From Listeria grayi DSM 20601 (GTDB lineage: Bacteria > Bacillota > Bacilli > Lactobacillales > Listeriaceae), in the NCBI RefSeq assembly GCF_000148995.1, contig NZ_GL538354.1, positions 1-61,070 on the forward strand: a DNA stretch of 61,070 bases. Direction: 5' to 3'. This document shows positions 1 through 8,443 of this stretch, piece by piece. The notes under the pieces were generated by a model. It was not told where the DNA came from, made no database searches, and saw only the letters and a program-made list of their open reading frames with translations. The translations under genes were made by a program, and so were the position numbers. Position 1 is the first letter of the stretch, and the number at the start of each line of letters is the position of its first letter.

Positions 1-1
1 A

Positions 2-853
2 AGTCTGAAAGTAGAAGATGAAGCTGGGAACGCGGTAGCGTATGATGGCGGTATCGATGGGAACAACCTATCGGTCGTGTTAGAGAAACTGGCTCATGGC
101 CATCCAGTAAGTGTGAGCTTTGAAGTAACCGTCAGCGAAGCAGCGAGCGGGGAGATCACGAACATCGCGACCGGGAAAGTACCGGGGAACGATGAGACTC
201 CAGAAGATAATCAGAAAGTGGATGTCCCTGTGACACCAAGCTTGAAGAAAACAGCGAGTGTGCAAGAAGCGAAGCTTGGAGATACGTATGAGTATCAAAT
301 CGAAGTGGGCAACGAAGCTGGCGGAGGTAAGTGGAACAATATCGCGATCCGTGACCAATTACCAGCGGAACTGAGCTATGTGGCAGGCAGCACGAAAGTG
401 AACGGCCAAGCCGTCTCCGATGATGCGTGGGCAGCTGGGAAATATGAAGCTACGATCGCGAGCCTCGCAAGTGGTGCGAAACAAACGATCACGTACAAAG
501 TCCAAGTGAAACAAGTTCCAGCGAGCGGAGTGCTTACGAATGAAGTCAGCGCCGCCGGGGAACAAAGTGATGGAAAAGCTGTAGCGGCAACGCCAGCGAG
601 TGTAGATGTAAAAATAAATAAACAAGAACCAAAACCAAATCCGAGTCCAGATCCGAAACCGAGCCCAACACCGGATCCAAAACCAAATCCAGCACCACAT
701 AACAACCCAGACACAAAACCGCATTCAGAAATCAAAAAGTTCATTGACTCGATCTTGCCAAAAACTGGAGATCAGTTCTTATGGATGTACACAATCATCG
801 GTTTGCTATTAATAGCAACAGCGATCTACGTGTGGAAAAGAAAAAGAAAATAA
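2..853 (+). CDS. LPXTG cell-wall anchored protein, C-terminal part (5' end outside window)
   Basis: The frame is open from base 2, so this is the end of a longer surface protein. About 100 residues form a DUF11/isopeptide-type beta domain (KTASVQEAKLGDTYEYQ... through ...TYKVQV), preceded by the tail of another such domain. A proline-rich wall-spanning stretch (PKPNPSPDPKPSPTPDP) follows, then LPKTG, a hydrophobic segment and the tail KRKRK: a complete sortase A sorting signal. The protein should be covalently linked to peptidoglycan; ligand unknown. Its GCG/AGC-rich codons look more GC-rich than the genes that follow, as is common for repeat-built surface proteins. A strong terminator follows immediately. 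Confidence 0.9.
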   Translation, partial: SLKVEDEAGNAVAYDGGIDGNNLSVVLEKLAHGHPVSVSFEVTVSEAASGEITNIATGKVPGNDETPEDNQKVDVPVTPSLKKTASVQEAKLGDTYEYQIEVGNEAGGGKWNNIAIRDQLPAELSYVAGSTKVNGQAVSDDAWAAGKYEATIASLASGAKQTITYKVQVKQVPASGVLTNEVSAAGEQSDGKAVAATPASVDVKINKQEPKPNPSPDPKPSPTPDPKPNPAPHNNPDTKPHSEIKKFIDSILPKTGDQFLWMYTIIGLLLIATAIYVWKRKRK

Positions 854-856
854 CGA

Positions 857-896
857 AAACAGCTCAAGATAACTAGCTATCTTGAGCTGTTTTTTA
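857..896 (+). terminator. Rho-independent terminator of the LPXTG gene
   Basis: Stem AACAGCTCAAGATA pairs with TATCTTGAGCTGTT, followed by a T run. It separates the surface protein gene from the next operon. Confidence 0.9.
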
Positions 897-934
897 TCTA
901 AAAATCAAAATCTTCTTATCCGAGCAATTTTGGA

Positions 935-963
935 TTGTACTTTTAAAAAAAATCATCTATGAT
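935..963 (+). promoter_or_regulatory. Sigma-A promoter of the yusI-gcvH operon
   Basis: TTGTAC at 935-940 and TATGAT at 958-963 with 17-bp spacing, about 34 bp before the first ATG. Confidence 0.65.
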
Positions 964-996
964 AGTAATAGAACAATAAGTAGGAGGAGACATTAG

Positions 997-1350
997 ATGA
1001 TTGATTTTTACTGGTATCCCAAATGCACAACATGCAAAAAAGCAAAAAAATGGTTAAATGATAATGAAGTAGAAGTAAACGAAATTGACATCACCGAAGA
1101 TACTCCTAGTGCAGCAAAACTCCAAGCATTACATGAAAAAAGTGGACTTCCGATTCGTCGTTTTTTCAATACAAGTGGTATCAAATATCGTGAGCTTGGT
1201 CTGAAAGATAAAATCGATCACATGTCTTTGCAAGAAGCATATACGCTACTTGCTTCTGACGGGAAATTAATTAAGCGTCCACTGACAACAGACGGTGAAA
1301 ATATTACATTAGGATTTAGTGAAGATAGTTATGAAAGCACTTGGAAATAA
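997..1350 (+). CDS. ArsC/Spx-family protein (YusI-like)
   Basis: 117 residues with a thioredoxin-like ArsC/Spx fold. The N-terminus MIDFYWYPKCTTCKKAKKW holds a CxxC at positions 10-13, and the central IRRFFNTSG and LIKRPL segments are family landmarks. Members are arsenate-reductase-like or Spx-like; with no ars genes nearby a true arsenate reductase is unlikely. A GGAGGAG ribosome site lies before ATG 997. It heads an apparent operon with gcvH (21-bp gap) and a thioredoxin-like gene, the same order as yusI-gcvH in Bacillus, suggesting a redox role connected with lipoylated proteins (inference). Confidence 0.85.
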   Translation: MIDFYWYPKCTTCKKAKKWLNDNEVEVNEIDITEDTPSAAKLQALHEKSGLPIRRFFNTSGIKYRELGLKDKIDHMSLQEAYTLLASDGKLIKRPLTTDGENITLGFSEDSYESTWK

Positions 1351-1371
1351 TAATTAGGGGAGGAAATACAA

Positions 1372-1749
1372 ATGAGTTTGCCAAAAGATTATCTATATAC
1401 AGAAGAACATGAATGGGTAAAACAAGAAACAGAGGGCGTTCGTGTAGGTATCACAGATTTCGCGCAAGATCAGTTGGGAGATATCGTTTTCGTTGAACTT
1501 CCTGAAGTTGGCGCAACAATTGAGCAAGGGGACTCCATCGGTAGTATCGAGTCTGTTAAAACGGTTTCTGATTTTTACGCACCTGTAAGTGGGAAAATCG
1601 TGGAAGTAAACGAAGCGTTGGAAGATGCGCCAGAAATGATCAATAGCGATCCATACAACGAAGGCTGGATCTTGAAAATAGAAGAACTAGAAGAGTCGCA
1701 GCTAGATGAATTGCTAAACAGCGATGCTTACGAAGAAACTTTAGATTAA
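1372..1749 (+). CDS. gcvH: Glycine cleavage system H protein (lipoyl carrier)
   Basis: 125 residues, full GcvH length. The lipoyl-attachment lysine is Lys63 in SIESVKTVSDFYAPV, and the SDPYNEGWI motif is intact. GcvH carries the aminomethyl group in glycine cleavage; in Firmicutes it is also the first acceptor of octanoate, which LipL passes to the 2-oxoacid dehydrogenases. No gcvT/gcvP is adjacent, which fits a lipoyl-relay role. Ribosome site AGGGGAGG lies upstream of ATG 1372. Confidence 0.97.
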   Translation: MSLPKDYLYTEEHEWVKQETEGVRVGITDFAQDQLGDIVFVELPEVGATIEQGDSIGSIESVKTVSDFYAPVSGKIVEVNEALEDAPEMINSDPYNEGWILKIEELEESQLDELLNSDAYEETLD

Positions 1750-1767
1750 AGAAAGAATGAAATAGCT

Positions 1768-2073
1768 ATGGATATATGGGCTCGTCCCGATTTAGAACAA
1801 GCAGAATCTTTGGATAAAAATTTTTATGTTTATTTTTTCACGCCGATGTGTGGCGCTTGCCAGTTTGCAAGTCAGCTGATCGAGATTATTGAGCAATCCG
1901 ATGACTGGGAGCAGCCTTTAGCGAAAATGGATTTGAACTTTGTGCCTGAGGTTGCGGAAAGATTGCAGATCACCTCGGTCCCTGCACTCGTTTTCTTTGA
2001 AAATGGCAAAGCCAAGCGCATCAGTTATGACTTAGGCAATATTTCATCGATTTATGATTTTTTTCAAAAATAG
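1768..2073 (+). CDS. Thioredoxin-like protein (YusE-like)
   Basis: 101 residues with a thioredoxin fold. The active site FFTPMCGACQFA gives CGAC instead of the usual CGPC, and the cis-proline segment TSVPALVFF is present. Probably a cytosolic thiol-disulfide protein; partner unknown. It starts 18 bp after gcvH and is followed by a terminator, so it closes the three-gene operon. Its ribosome site is weak (AAAGAA), so it may depend on translation of gcvH. Confidence 0.85.
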   Translation: MDIWARPDLEQAESLDKNFYVYFFTPMCGACQFASQLIEIIEQSDDWEQPLAKMDLNFVPEVAERLQITSVPALVFFENGKAKRISYDLGNISSIYDFFQK

Positions 2074-2078
2074 TGATG

Positions 2079-2118
2079 GCTTGCTCCCTGAGAAGTACTT
2101 GGGAAGCAAGCTGTTTTT
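2079..2118 (+). terminator. Terminator of the yusI-gcvH-yusE operon
   Basis: GCTTGCTCCC pairs with GGGAAGCAAGC (one bulged A), then a T run. Confidence 0.8.
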
Positions 2119-2263
2119 CAAAGTATAAGTTGCGCTAAGGCAAAATAGTTTCGTTCACTTTATAGAAGTGGAGACCGTTAAAAAGATTGCTGTAGACCCA
2201 CTACCATCCTGTATGATATGATAATTCAGGTTTACCGAATCGGTGGAAATTGGAGGAAGCAGA

Positions 2264-3133
2264 ATGAATCATTTAAATTTAACTATTCTATCAGTATTCA
2301 GTAACTTTTTCATTGTCGTATTAAAATTGATTGTTGGCGTTCTTACAGGTTCGGTAGCAGTTATCTCAGAAGGCATACACTCATTTATGGATCTGTTTGC
2401 TTCTGTCATTACCTTCTTCTCGATTCGGATATCTAATCGTCCGGCTGATGAAGATCACCCCTATGGGCATGGAAAAGCAGAAAATATTGCTGGAACAATC
2501 GAAACATTGTTGATTTTTGTAGCGGGTATTTGGATTATTTATGAATCTGTCAATAAATTTATTACACCGCATGAAATACGATTACCAGGGCTAGGTATCG
2601 GTGTGATGTTGCTGGGAGCCACGATGAACTTAGTGATCTCCATGATCATCAAACGTGCGGCCATCAAGCAGAACTCGGTAGCAATGAAGTCAAATGCCTT
2701 ACATTTATATACAGATGTATTTACATCTGTCGGGATCGCCTTCAGTTTGTTTTTAGTCTATCTTACTGGCTGGTTGTGGCTAGATCCAGTTATCGCAATC
2801 ATCACAGCGATCTATATTATGTATGAAGCATGGCAATTGTTAAAAGAATCGTTCCCCCCACTGATGGACGAGCGCTTATCTCCTGATGAGGAGAAAGAGA
2901 TCAAGCGGATCATTGAGTCATATAGTGATAACTACATCGAGTTCCATGATTTTCGCTCCAGAAGAGCAGGGGCAGAAGAATATATTGATTTTCACCTCGT
3001 TTTTCCGGCAAGCATGTCAATCGAAGAGGCACACCATTTGTGTGACGAGATCGAGACAGCAGTCAATGATTTTTATTCGAAAGCGCAGGTATTGATCCAC
3101 ATCGAACCAGAGGAAGAACGGAAAAATAAATAA
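2264..3133 (+). CDS. Cation diffusion facilitator family transporter
   Basis: 289 residues starting at ATG 2264, preceded by GGAGGAA at 2252-2258; a GTG 21 bases upstream is in frame but has no ribosome site. About six membrane segments are followed by a cytosolic CDF dimerisation domain. Metal-site landmarks are visible: EGIHSFMDLF in TM2, HPYGHGKAE, and LHLYTDVF in TM5. The family exports Zn2+, Mn2+ or Fe2+ in exchange for H+; which metal cannot be read here. Monocistronic with its own terminator. Confidence 0.93.
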   Translation: MNHLNLTILSVFSNFFIVVLKLIVGVLTGSVAVISEGIHSFMDLFASVITFFSIRISNRPADEDHPYGHGKAENIAGTIETLLIFVAGIWIIYESVNKFITPHEIRLPGLGIGVMLLGATMNLVISMIIKRAAIKQNSVAMKSNALHLYTDVFTSVGIAFSLFLVYLTGWLWLDPVIAIITAIYIMYEAWQLLKESFPPLMDERLSPDEEKEIKRIIESYSDNYIEFHDFRSRRAGAEEYIDFHLVFPASMSIEEAHHLCDEIETAVNDFYSKAQVLIHIEPEEERKNK

Positions 3134-3140
3134 TAATGAA

Positions 3141-3173
3141 AAGAAATCTATCTTGAGACGGATTTCTTTTTTT
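3141..3173 (+). terminator. Terminator of the CDF transporter gene
   Basis: AAGAAATC pairs with GATTTCTT, followed by T7. The short stem makes some read-through into the response regulator possible. Confidence 0.6.
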
Positions 3174-3226
3174 ATATTGAAAATGATACAATAGAAACAA
3201 GACTATGCCGGAAAGGAAAATGAATC

Positions 3227-3919
3227 ATGACTTCCATATTGATTGCAGATGACGACAAAGAGATTGTAGATTTGGTAAAGCTATACCTCCAAAACGAGGG
3301 CTATCAGATCTATCAAGCCTATAATGGAAAAGAAGCCTGGGAGATCGTTCAAGATAAAATGCCGTCCTTAGTGATTCTGGATGTAATGATGCCGGAGATG
3401 GACGGACTAGAGGTCTGTAAAAAAATGCGCAATGAAAATATTTTGACGCCAATCTTGATGTTGAGTGCGAAAGCAGAAGATAATGACAAGATCATGGGGC
3501 TCTTAACAGGAGCTGATGATTATATGGTCAAGCCTTTCAATCCGCTTGAGCTATCTGTCCGCGTAAAAGTTATTCTGAGAAGGATCCAGAATATCCAAGC
3601 CAATAGTAGTGTCGATACAGCTAAAACGATCATTGGCCCGATTGTGATCGATAAAGATCAGCACATTGTGACGGTGAATGAAAAAGAGCTGCATTTGACG
3701 ACTTCTGAATTTGATATTTTATATTTGCTAGCCAGTGAACCGGGACGTGTTTTTAGCTCAGAATATATTTTTGAAAAGATCTGGCAGGAGAAAGCGCTTG
3801 GAGCAAGTAAAACGGTGATGGTCCACATCAGTAATTTACGAGATAAACTTCGCGTTGCTATGGCGGGAGAAAATGTTATCAAGACCATCTGGGGAGTGGG
3901 CTATAAAATTGAACTTTAA
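3227..3919 (+). CDS. cesR: OmpR-family response regulator (CesR-like)
   Basis: 230 residues: receiver domain (1-118) with acidic pair D8-D10, phospho-acceptor Asp52 (VILDVMMPEMDG), Ser80 and Lys102 (YMVKPF), then a winged-helix DNA-binding domain (130-230). The next gene is its kinase and overlaps it. Position between the CDF gene and the metNPQ operon matches, from memory, cesR of Listeria, which controls the response to cell-wall antibiotics and ethanol. The symbol rests on that synteny. ATG 3227 follows GGAAAGGA. Confidence 0.85.
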   Translation: MTSILIADDDKEIVDLVKLYLQNEGYQIYQAYNGKEAWEIVQDKMPSLVILDVMMPEMDGLEVCKKMRNENILTPILMLSAKAEDNDKIMGLLTGADDYMVKPFNPLELSVRVKVILRRIQNIQANSSVDTAKTIIGPIVIDKDQHIVTVNEKELHLTTSEFDILYLLASEPGRVFSSEYIFEKIWQEKALGASKTVMVHISNLRDKLRVAMAGENVIKTIWGVGYKIEL

Positions 3920-5081
3920 AAAAATCTTTCTACATGTCAGCCGAGTGATGAATATTTGGCAGGTAGCATTCTTTGCGGTTTTATCATGGATCTTCGCATT
4001 GTTTTTGCTGCGGACGATGTATCTCTGGTTAGTAGCGATCCGCGATGATTCTATTGTACTCAAGGGATTATCAGATTCTTTTGTCCGCCTATTTGGCAAG
4101 ACGAAATATACCCAACTGCGGGAGTCTATCGGGTTTGGAATCACGAAATATATCGTTGTTCTACTGCTCGCGACTTTGATTTTCTATTTATTCTACCGCT
4201 TTTGCCGGCATCAAATATTTAAGAAACAGCTGCGGACGATCAATTTTGCATTGCGGGAAGACCGTCCTGTTGATACCGCCAGTTATGTAAAGGATATCCA
4301 AGAGCTGGAGGAAAATATTGAGAATATGCGTAAACGGCAGCGTGTGCTTATGGAACAAGAATCACAAGCTCAAAAGGCGAAAAATGATTTGATCACCAAC
4401 GTATCACATGATCTACGGACGCCGCTGACTTCGATCTTGGGTTACCTAAGCTTTATTCACGAAGACCGCTATCGTGATGAGATCGAACTGCGCTATTACA
4501 CCGAATTAGTGTATGGCAAGGCGAAGCATCTTCATAAGTTGATTGACGACTTGTTTTCCTATACCCGTTTGGAAAGTACGGAATATCCGCTGAAACATGA
4601 TACGCTTGATATGAACGAACTACTGAGCCAGCTTGTTTTAGAGTTCGAAGCACAAGCAGCTGAACGAAAAATCAAGATCAATGAGAGCTATCAACTTGAT
4701 AAATTGATCGTAACAGGTGATGGGAATCAGATCATGCGGCTATTTGAAAATTTATTTTCCAATGCGCTCCGCTATGGCGAAAATGAGTTGGAGATCGTAG
4801 CTCGAAAAGAAGAAGAAATGGCTGTGGTCGAGGTTTCTAATTATGGAGAGGAAATCCCAGCTATCGATTTGCCATATTTATTCGACCGTTTTTATAAAGT
4901 CGACAAAAATCGGACGACCACTGGAACGGGGCTTGGGCTTGCGATCGCGAAGTCGATCGTAGAGAAGCACGGCGGGATCGTGACCGCAGAGAGCAAAAAT
5001 CACAAAACGACATTTATTGTCAAATTACCGCTTGCTGAGCATCAAAGTCGGAAAAATTGTTCGTATTCAATCAATAGTTGA
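3909..5081 (+). CDS. cesK: Sensor histidine kinase (CesK-like)
   Basis: About 390 residues. Two membrane segments (roughly residues 12-35 and 75-98) flank a short extracellular loop; then a charged linker, a HisKA domain with the H-box NVSHDLRTPLTSILGYL, and an HATPase domain with N-box ENLFSNALRYGE and G-box TGTGLGLAIAKSIVEKHGG. The frame is open upstream inside the response regulator gene; I chose TTG 3909 because GGGGAGTGGG lies about 10 bp before it. It overlaps the regulator stop by 11 bp, implying coupled translation. The last codons overlap the promoter of the met operon. Confidence 0.85.
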   Translation: MNFKKIFLHVSRVMNIWQVAFFAVLSWIFALFLLRTMYLWLVAIRDDSIVLKGLSDSFVRLFGKTKYTQLRESIGFGITKYIVVLLLATLIFYLFYRFCRHQIFKKQLRTINFALREDRPVDTASYVKDIQELEENIENMRKRQRVLMEQESQAQKAKNDLITNVSHDLRTPLTSILGYLSFIHEDRYRDEIELRYYTELVYGKAKHLHKLIDDLFSYTRLESTEYPLKHDTLDMNELLSQLVLEFEAQAAERKIKINESYQLDKLIVTGDGNQIMRLFENLFSNALRYGENELEIVARKEEEMAVVEVSNYGEEIPAIDLPYLFDRFYKVDKNRTTTGTGLGLAIAKSIVEKHGGIVTAESKNHKTTFIVKLPLAEHQSRKNCSYSINS

Positions 5082-5107
5082 CAAAATTAAGCAGTTCGGT
5101 GTAATAT
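5078..5107 (+). promoter_or_regulatory. Sigma-A promoter of the metNPQ operon
   Basis: TTGACA (5078-5083) and TAATAT (5102-5107) with an 18-bp spacer. The -35 box overlaps the stop codon of the kinase gene. Confidence 0.75.
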
Positions 5108-5140
5108 AAACGAACAGCAATTATAACTAATAAAATCATA

Positions 5141-5302
5141 TTCTTATCAAGAGCGGTGGAGGGAAATGCCCTACGAAGCCCGGCAACCTAAGCAATTTGC
5201 TTAAGGTGCTAATTCATGCAAAACATTTGTTTTGGAAGATGAGAAGAAAGTAATCGACCTCTAAATCGTCGCCTTTCTGCTCACTTGCAGAAAGGCTTTT
5301 TT
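5141..5302 (+). ncRNA. SAM-I riboswitch (S-box) with terminator
   Basis: The aptamer shows the S-box signature: TTCTTATCAAGAGCGGTGGAGGGA, AAGCCCGGCAACC, AAGGTGCTAATTC and a closing GATGAGAA that pairs with TTCTTATC. The expression platform is a terminator, GCCTTTCTGC/GCAGAAAGGC plus T6, at 5271-5302. High S-adenosylmethionine should stop transcription before metN, so the transporter is made when methionine is scarce. Confidence 0.96.
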
Positions 5303-5334
5303 CATATTCTGACAGAAAAAAAGGTGAATAAAAA

Positions 5335-6360
5335 ATGATTACACTCAAACAAGTAGTGAAAGATTATAAAACGAGATCGCAAAAAATCCGTGCTGTTGAT
5401 CATGTCGACCTTCAAATCGAGGACGGTGAGATCTTTGGAGTAGTTGGTTATTCCGGTGCTGGGAAAAGTTCGTTGATCCGAATGTTCAATGGTTTGGAGC
5501 TTCCAACAGAAGGAACGGTCCAGATCGGCGAGAATATCATCAGCGAGATCCGTGGCGGCAAACTTCGCAAAGCCAGACAAAAGATCGGTATGATTTTTCA
5601 GCATTTCAATCTGCTGTGGTCGCGAACAGTTTTTGAGAACATCGCTTTTCCACTGGAGATCGCTGGCATCCGTGGTGCAGAAAGAAAACAGCGTGTCAAT
5701 GAGCTGATCCGGTTGGTTGGACTGGAAGGAAAAGAGCGTTCCTATCCATCCGAATTAAGTGGCGGTCAAAAACAGCGTGTCGGGATTGCCAGAGCGCTTG
5801 CCAATGACCCAAATGTACTGCTTTGCGATGAGGCGACTAGTGCGCTCGATCCGCAAACAACGGATGAAGTACTGGATCTGCTGCTTGATATCAATAAAAA
5901 ACTCAATCTGACTATTATTGTTATCACCCATGAAATGCATGTTATCCGCAAAATCTGTAATCGGGTCGCTGTCATGGAAGAAGGAAAAGTAGTAGAACTC
6001 GGCAATGTGCTCGATGTTTTCCAGCATCCACAGCAGCAAGTGACCAAACGTTTCGTGCGTCAAGTGACCGATTCTGATGAGACAGAAGAACTGATCCAAC
6101 TGCTCTTAGAAAATTACGGTGAGCAAGGTGAGATCGTGAAGTTGCTGTTTGTAAATAAAAATGCGACTCAACCGATCATTTCAGAAGTAGTTAGGGCGCA
6201 GCAAGTGTCATTGAATGTCCTGCATGGTTCGTTGACACAGACGCAAAACGGTGCATATGGTACCTTATATGTTCATTTGACAGGAGAGCCGGAGCGTATC
6301 GCCAAGAGCATTGAACAATTTCACCAACTGCAGGTAGAAACGGAAGTGATCAGCAAATGA
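5335..6360 (+). CDS. metN: Methionine ABC transporter, ATP-binding protein
   Basis: 341 residues: ABC ATPase with Walker A GYSGAGKSS (38-46), Q-loop, signature LSGGQKQR and Walker B LLCDEATSAL, followed by a C-terminal NIL domain (about 265-340) that senses methionine in this family. Powers uptake of L/D-methionine. It lies just behind the SAM riboswitch and overlaps the permease gene by 4 bp. Ribosome site AAGGTG lies before ATG 5335. Confidence 0.97.
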   Translation: MITLKQVVKDYKTRSQKIRAVDHVDLQIEDGEIFGVVGYSGAGKSSLIRMFNGLELPTEGTVQIGENIISEIRGGKLRKARQKIGMIFQHFNLLWSRTVFENIAFPLEIAGIRGAERKQRVNELIRLVGLEGKERSYPSELSGGQKQRVGIARALANDPNVLLCDEATSALDPQTTDEVLDLLLDINKKLNLTIIVITHEMHVIRKICNRVAVMEEGKVVELGNVLDVFQHPQQQVTKRFVRQVTDSDETEELIQLLLENYGEQGEIVKLLFVNKNATQPIISEVVRAQQVSLNVLHGSLTQTQNGAYGTLYVHLTGEPERIAKSIEQFHQLQVETEVISK

Positions 6361-7025
6361 TGAACCATTTATTCCCAGATGTGGATTGGCAGTTGATTGG
6401 AACTGCCACCCAAGAAACACTTTATATGACAGTGATTTCCCTAGTGCTGGTTTTTATAATCGGAATCATTCTAGGATTGCTGCTGTTTTTGACAGCTAAC
6501 GAAGACAGCATTTGGAAGAAGATCATCCATTGGATCACAGCTGTTATTGTTAATATTTTCAGATCGATCCCATTTATCATTCTGATCATTTTATTGATCC
6601 CAGAGACAAAACTTCTAGTCGGAACGATCATTGGACCGAAAGCCGCACTTCCGGCTTTGATCATTGGCGCAGCACCTTTTTACGGTCGTTTGGTAGAAAT
6701 CGCCTTTCGCGAAGTAGACAAGGGCGTTATCGAAGCCGCTAGAGCTATGGGTGGGAATATTTTCACCATTATTTGGAAAGTGCTATTACCAGAAGCCATG
6801 CCGGCGATCATTTCCGGGATCACCGTCACAGCGATCTCACTCGTGAGTTATACAGCAATGGCAGGCGCGGTTGGAGCAGGTGGCCTTGGAAACGCCGCCT
6901 ATATCGATGGCTATCAACAAGCGAACTTTCAGATAACGATCGTTGCAACCGTGATTATTTTAATTATTGTATTTATCTTCCAAATTATTGGAGATTTATT
7001 AACCAAATCGTTTGATAAACGATAA
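6357..7025 (+). CDS. metP: Methionine ABC transporter, permease
   Basis: 222 residues with five predicted membrane segments and the EAA loop EAARAMGGNIFTIIWKVLLP that docks on MetN. Its ATG overlaps the metN stop (ATGA), so translation is coupled. It forms the membrane channel for methionine together with MetN and the lipoprotein MetQ. Also called metI in other bacteria. Confidence 0.96.
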   Translation: MMNHLFPDVDWQLIGTATQETLYMTVISLVLVFIIGIILGLLLFLTANEDSIWKKIIHWITAVIVNIFRSIPFIILIILLIPETKLLVGTIIGPKAALPALIIGAAPFYGRLVEIAFREVDKGVIEAARAMGGNIFTIIWKVLLPEAMPAIISGITVTAISLVSYTAMAGAVGAGGLGNAAYIDGYQQANFQITIVATVIILIIVFIFQIIGDLLTKSFDKR

Positions 7026-7041
7026 AAAAGGAGAGGGAAAA

Positions 7042-7872
7042 ATGAAAAAGTTTACAGCATTATTTGCAGTTTTAGCAGTTATTTTAGTATTAGGGGCTTG
7101 CGGGTCCGGAAGTAAAAGTTCTTCAGGCGATTCCAAGAACAAAGAATTGATCGTAGGTGCATCTAGTTCACCACATGCAGTTATTCTTGAAAAAGCAAAA
7201 CCGATCTTGAAAAAGAAAGGCATCAACTTGAAAATCGTGAAATACAATGACTACGTGTTACCGAATAAAGCACTAGACGAAGGGGATTTGACAGCTAACT
7301 ATTTCCAACATAAACCATATTTGGAATTAGAAGAAAAGCAAAAAGGCTATAAATTTGCTGATGTCGGCGCTATTCACTTAGAACCACTTGGCATCTACTC
7401 GAAAAAAGTAAAATCACTGAAAGACTTAAAAGACGGCGCTCAAATTTTAGTATCCAACTCTAAATCAGACTGGCCACGTATTATCGGTATTTTTGTAGAC
7501 GAAGGTTTGATCAAAGTGAAAAAAGGGGTAAAACTACAAGACGCGACTTTCAAAGATATTTCCGACAATCCAAAAAACTTGAAATTCAAAACCAGCTTCG
7601 ATCCAGGCTACTTGATGACGGCTTACAAAAATAATGAAGGCGATGCTGTAGCAATCAACTCCAACTTTGTCGTTGCGCAAGGCTTGAATCCTGAAAAGGA
7701 CGCAATCGCATTGGAAAGCAAAAAATCTCCATATGCTAATATCATCGTGACAACAGAGAAGAACAAAAACAATAAGGATGTAAAAGAACTAGTAAAAGTA
7801 TTGCATTCGAAAGAAATCCAAGACTTTATCACGGATAAATGGAAAGGCGCAGTATTGCCAGTAAATAAATAA
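7042..7872 (+). CDS. metQ: Methionine-binding lipoprotein
   Basis: 276 residues from ATG 7042, preceded by GGAGAGGG. A lipoprotein signal peptide ends in the lipobox LGAC, so Cys22 is the likely lipidated residue. The rest is an NlpA/MetQ binding protein (ELIVGASSSPHAVILE, DYVLPNKALDEGDLTANYFQH). It captures methionine outside the membrane and delivers it to MetNP. Last gene of the operon. Confidence 0.96.
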   Translation: MKKFTALFAVLAVILVLGACGSGSKSSSGDSKNKELIVGASSSPHAVILEKAKPILKKKGINLKIVKYNDYVLPNKALDEGDLTANYFQHKPYLELEEKQKGYKFADVGAIHLEPLGIYSKKVKSLKDLKDGAQILVSNSKSDWPRIIGIFVDEGLIKVKKGVKLQDATFKDISDNPKNLKFKTSFDPGYLMTAYKNNEGDAVAINSNFVVAQGLNPEKDAIALESKKSPYANIIVTTEKNKNNKDVKELVKVLHSKEIQDFITDKWKGAVLPVNK

Positions 7873-7882
7873 CAAAAGCAAA

Positions 7883-7923
7883 AAAAGCAGCGTTCCTTGT
7901 TTAATAAGGGGCGCTGCTTTTTT
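7883..7923 (+). terminator. Terminator of the met operon
   Basis: AAAGCAGCG pairs with CGCTGCTTT across a 17-nt interior, then a T run. Confidence 0.85.
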
Positions 7924-8281
7924 GTATTTGAAAAGAAGAAGTGTAAATTTGCGTTTTTTGGTGTAGAAAAAAGCCGTAAAAAGCTACTTTTAATGCGGTT
8001 TTAAAATCCTTTTTTTGTGGGAATTTTAAAGTTTTTTAAAGATTTTCAAGAATTTTTCTCAAAAAACTTTAACATATCTTACAAAATGGCTCTAGGATAG
8101 CAATATTACTATATATTACAAATCGAAAAAGTAAAGCTGTTCTTAAGAATTAAGGTTTTGCAAAGGTTTTTATAGTAAAAATAAAATTGGACAAAACAAA
8201 GCAAATGAGTTAAATTAATATATGACATTTAATATTAATTTTTGTAATCTAACGGAAATATTAGAAAAGGAGGATTTTATC
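7924..8281. other. AT-rich region upstream of the dlt operon
   Basis: 358 bp without a gene. It holds a 12-bp AT-rich inverted repeat (8026-8037 and 8061-8072, TTAAAGTTTTTT with its complement, 23-nt loop) and a weak promoter candidate, TTGGAC near 8188 with an A/T-rich -10 about 17 bp on. It ends with the strong ribosome site AAAGGAGG of dltX. The dlt promoter must lie here. Confidence 0.6.
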
Positions 8282-8425
8282 ATGAAACTAAAATTATTGC
8301 TCACAAAACCAATTGTTATTTTCTTCCTGCGCACATTGTTTTATTTGCTTATCTTTTTTGGCTTATTTTGGTTCTATGGCTTCAAAAACCCTAATGGCGC
8401 ACAATTCATCTACAACGAATTTTAG
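8282..8425 (+). CDS. dltX: DltX, small membrane subunit of the D-alanylation system
   Basis: 47 residues with one central membrane segment and the typical DltX tail (GFKNPNGAQFIYNEF). DltX is needed for teichoic-acid D-alanylation; its C-terminal tyrosine-containing motif is thought to take part in D-Ala transfer to DltD. Ribosome site AAAGGAGG lies 8 bp before ATG 8282. It is the first gene of the operon, 18 bp before dltA, and is often missed because of its size. Confidence 0.92.
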   Translation: MKLKLLLTKPIVIFFLRTLFYLLIFFGLFWFYGFKNPNGAQFIYNEF

Positions 8426-8443
8426 AAAGAAGGGACATTACAT

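Noticed and set aside
359-744. Tryptophan/phenylalanine-rich antisense frames over the proline-rich wall region
   Set aside because: Reverse complement of proline/lysine codons, an expected artefact.
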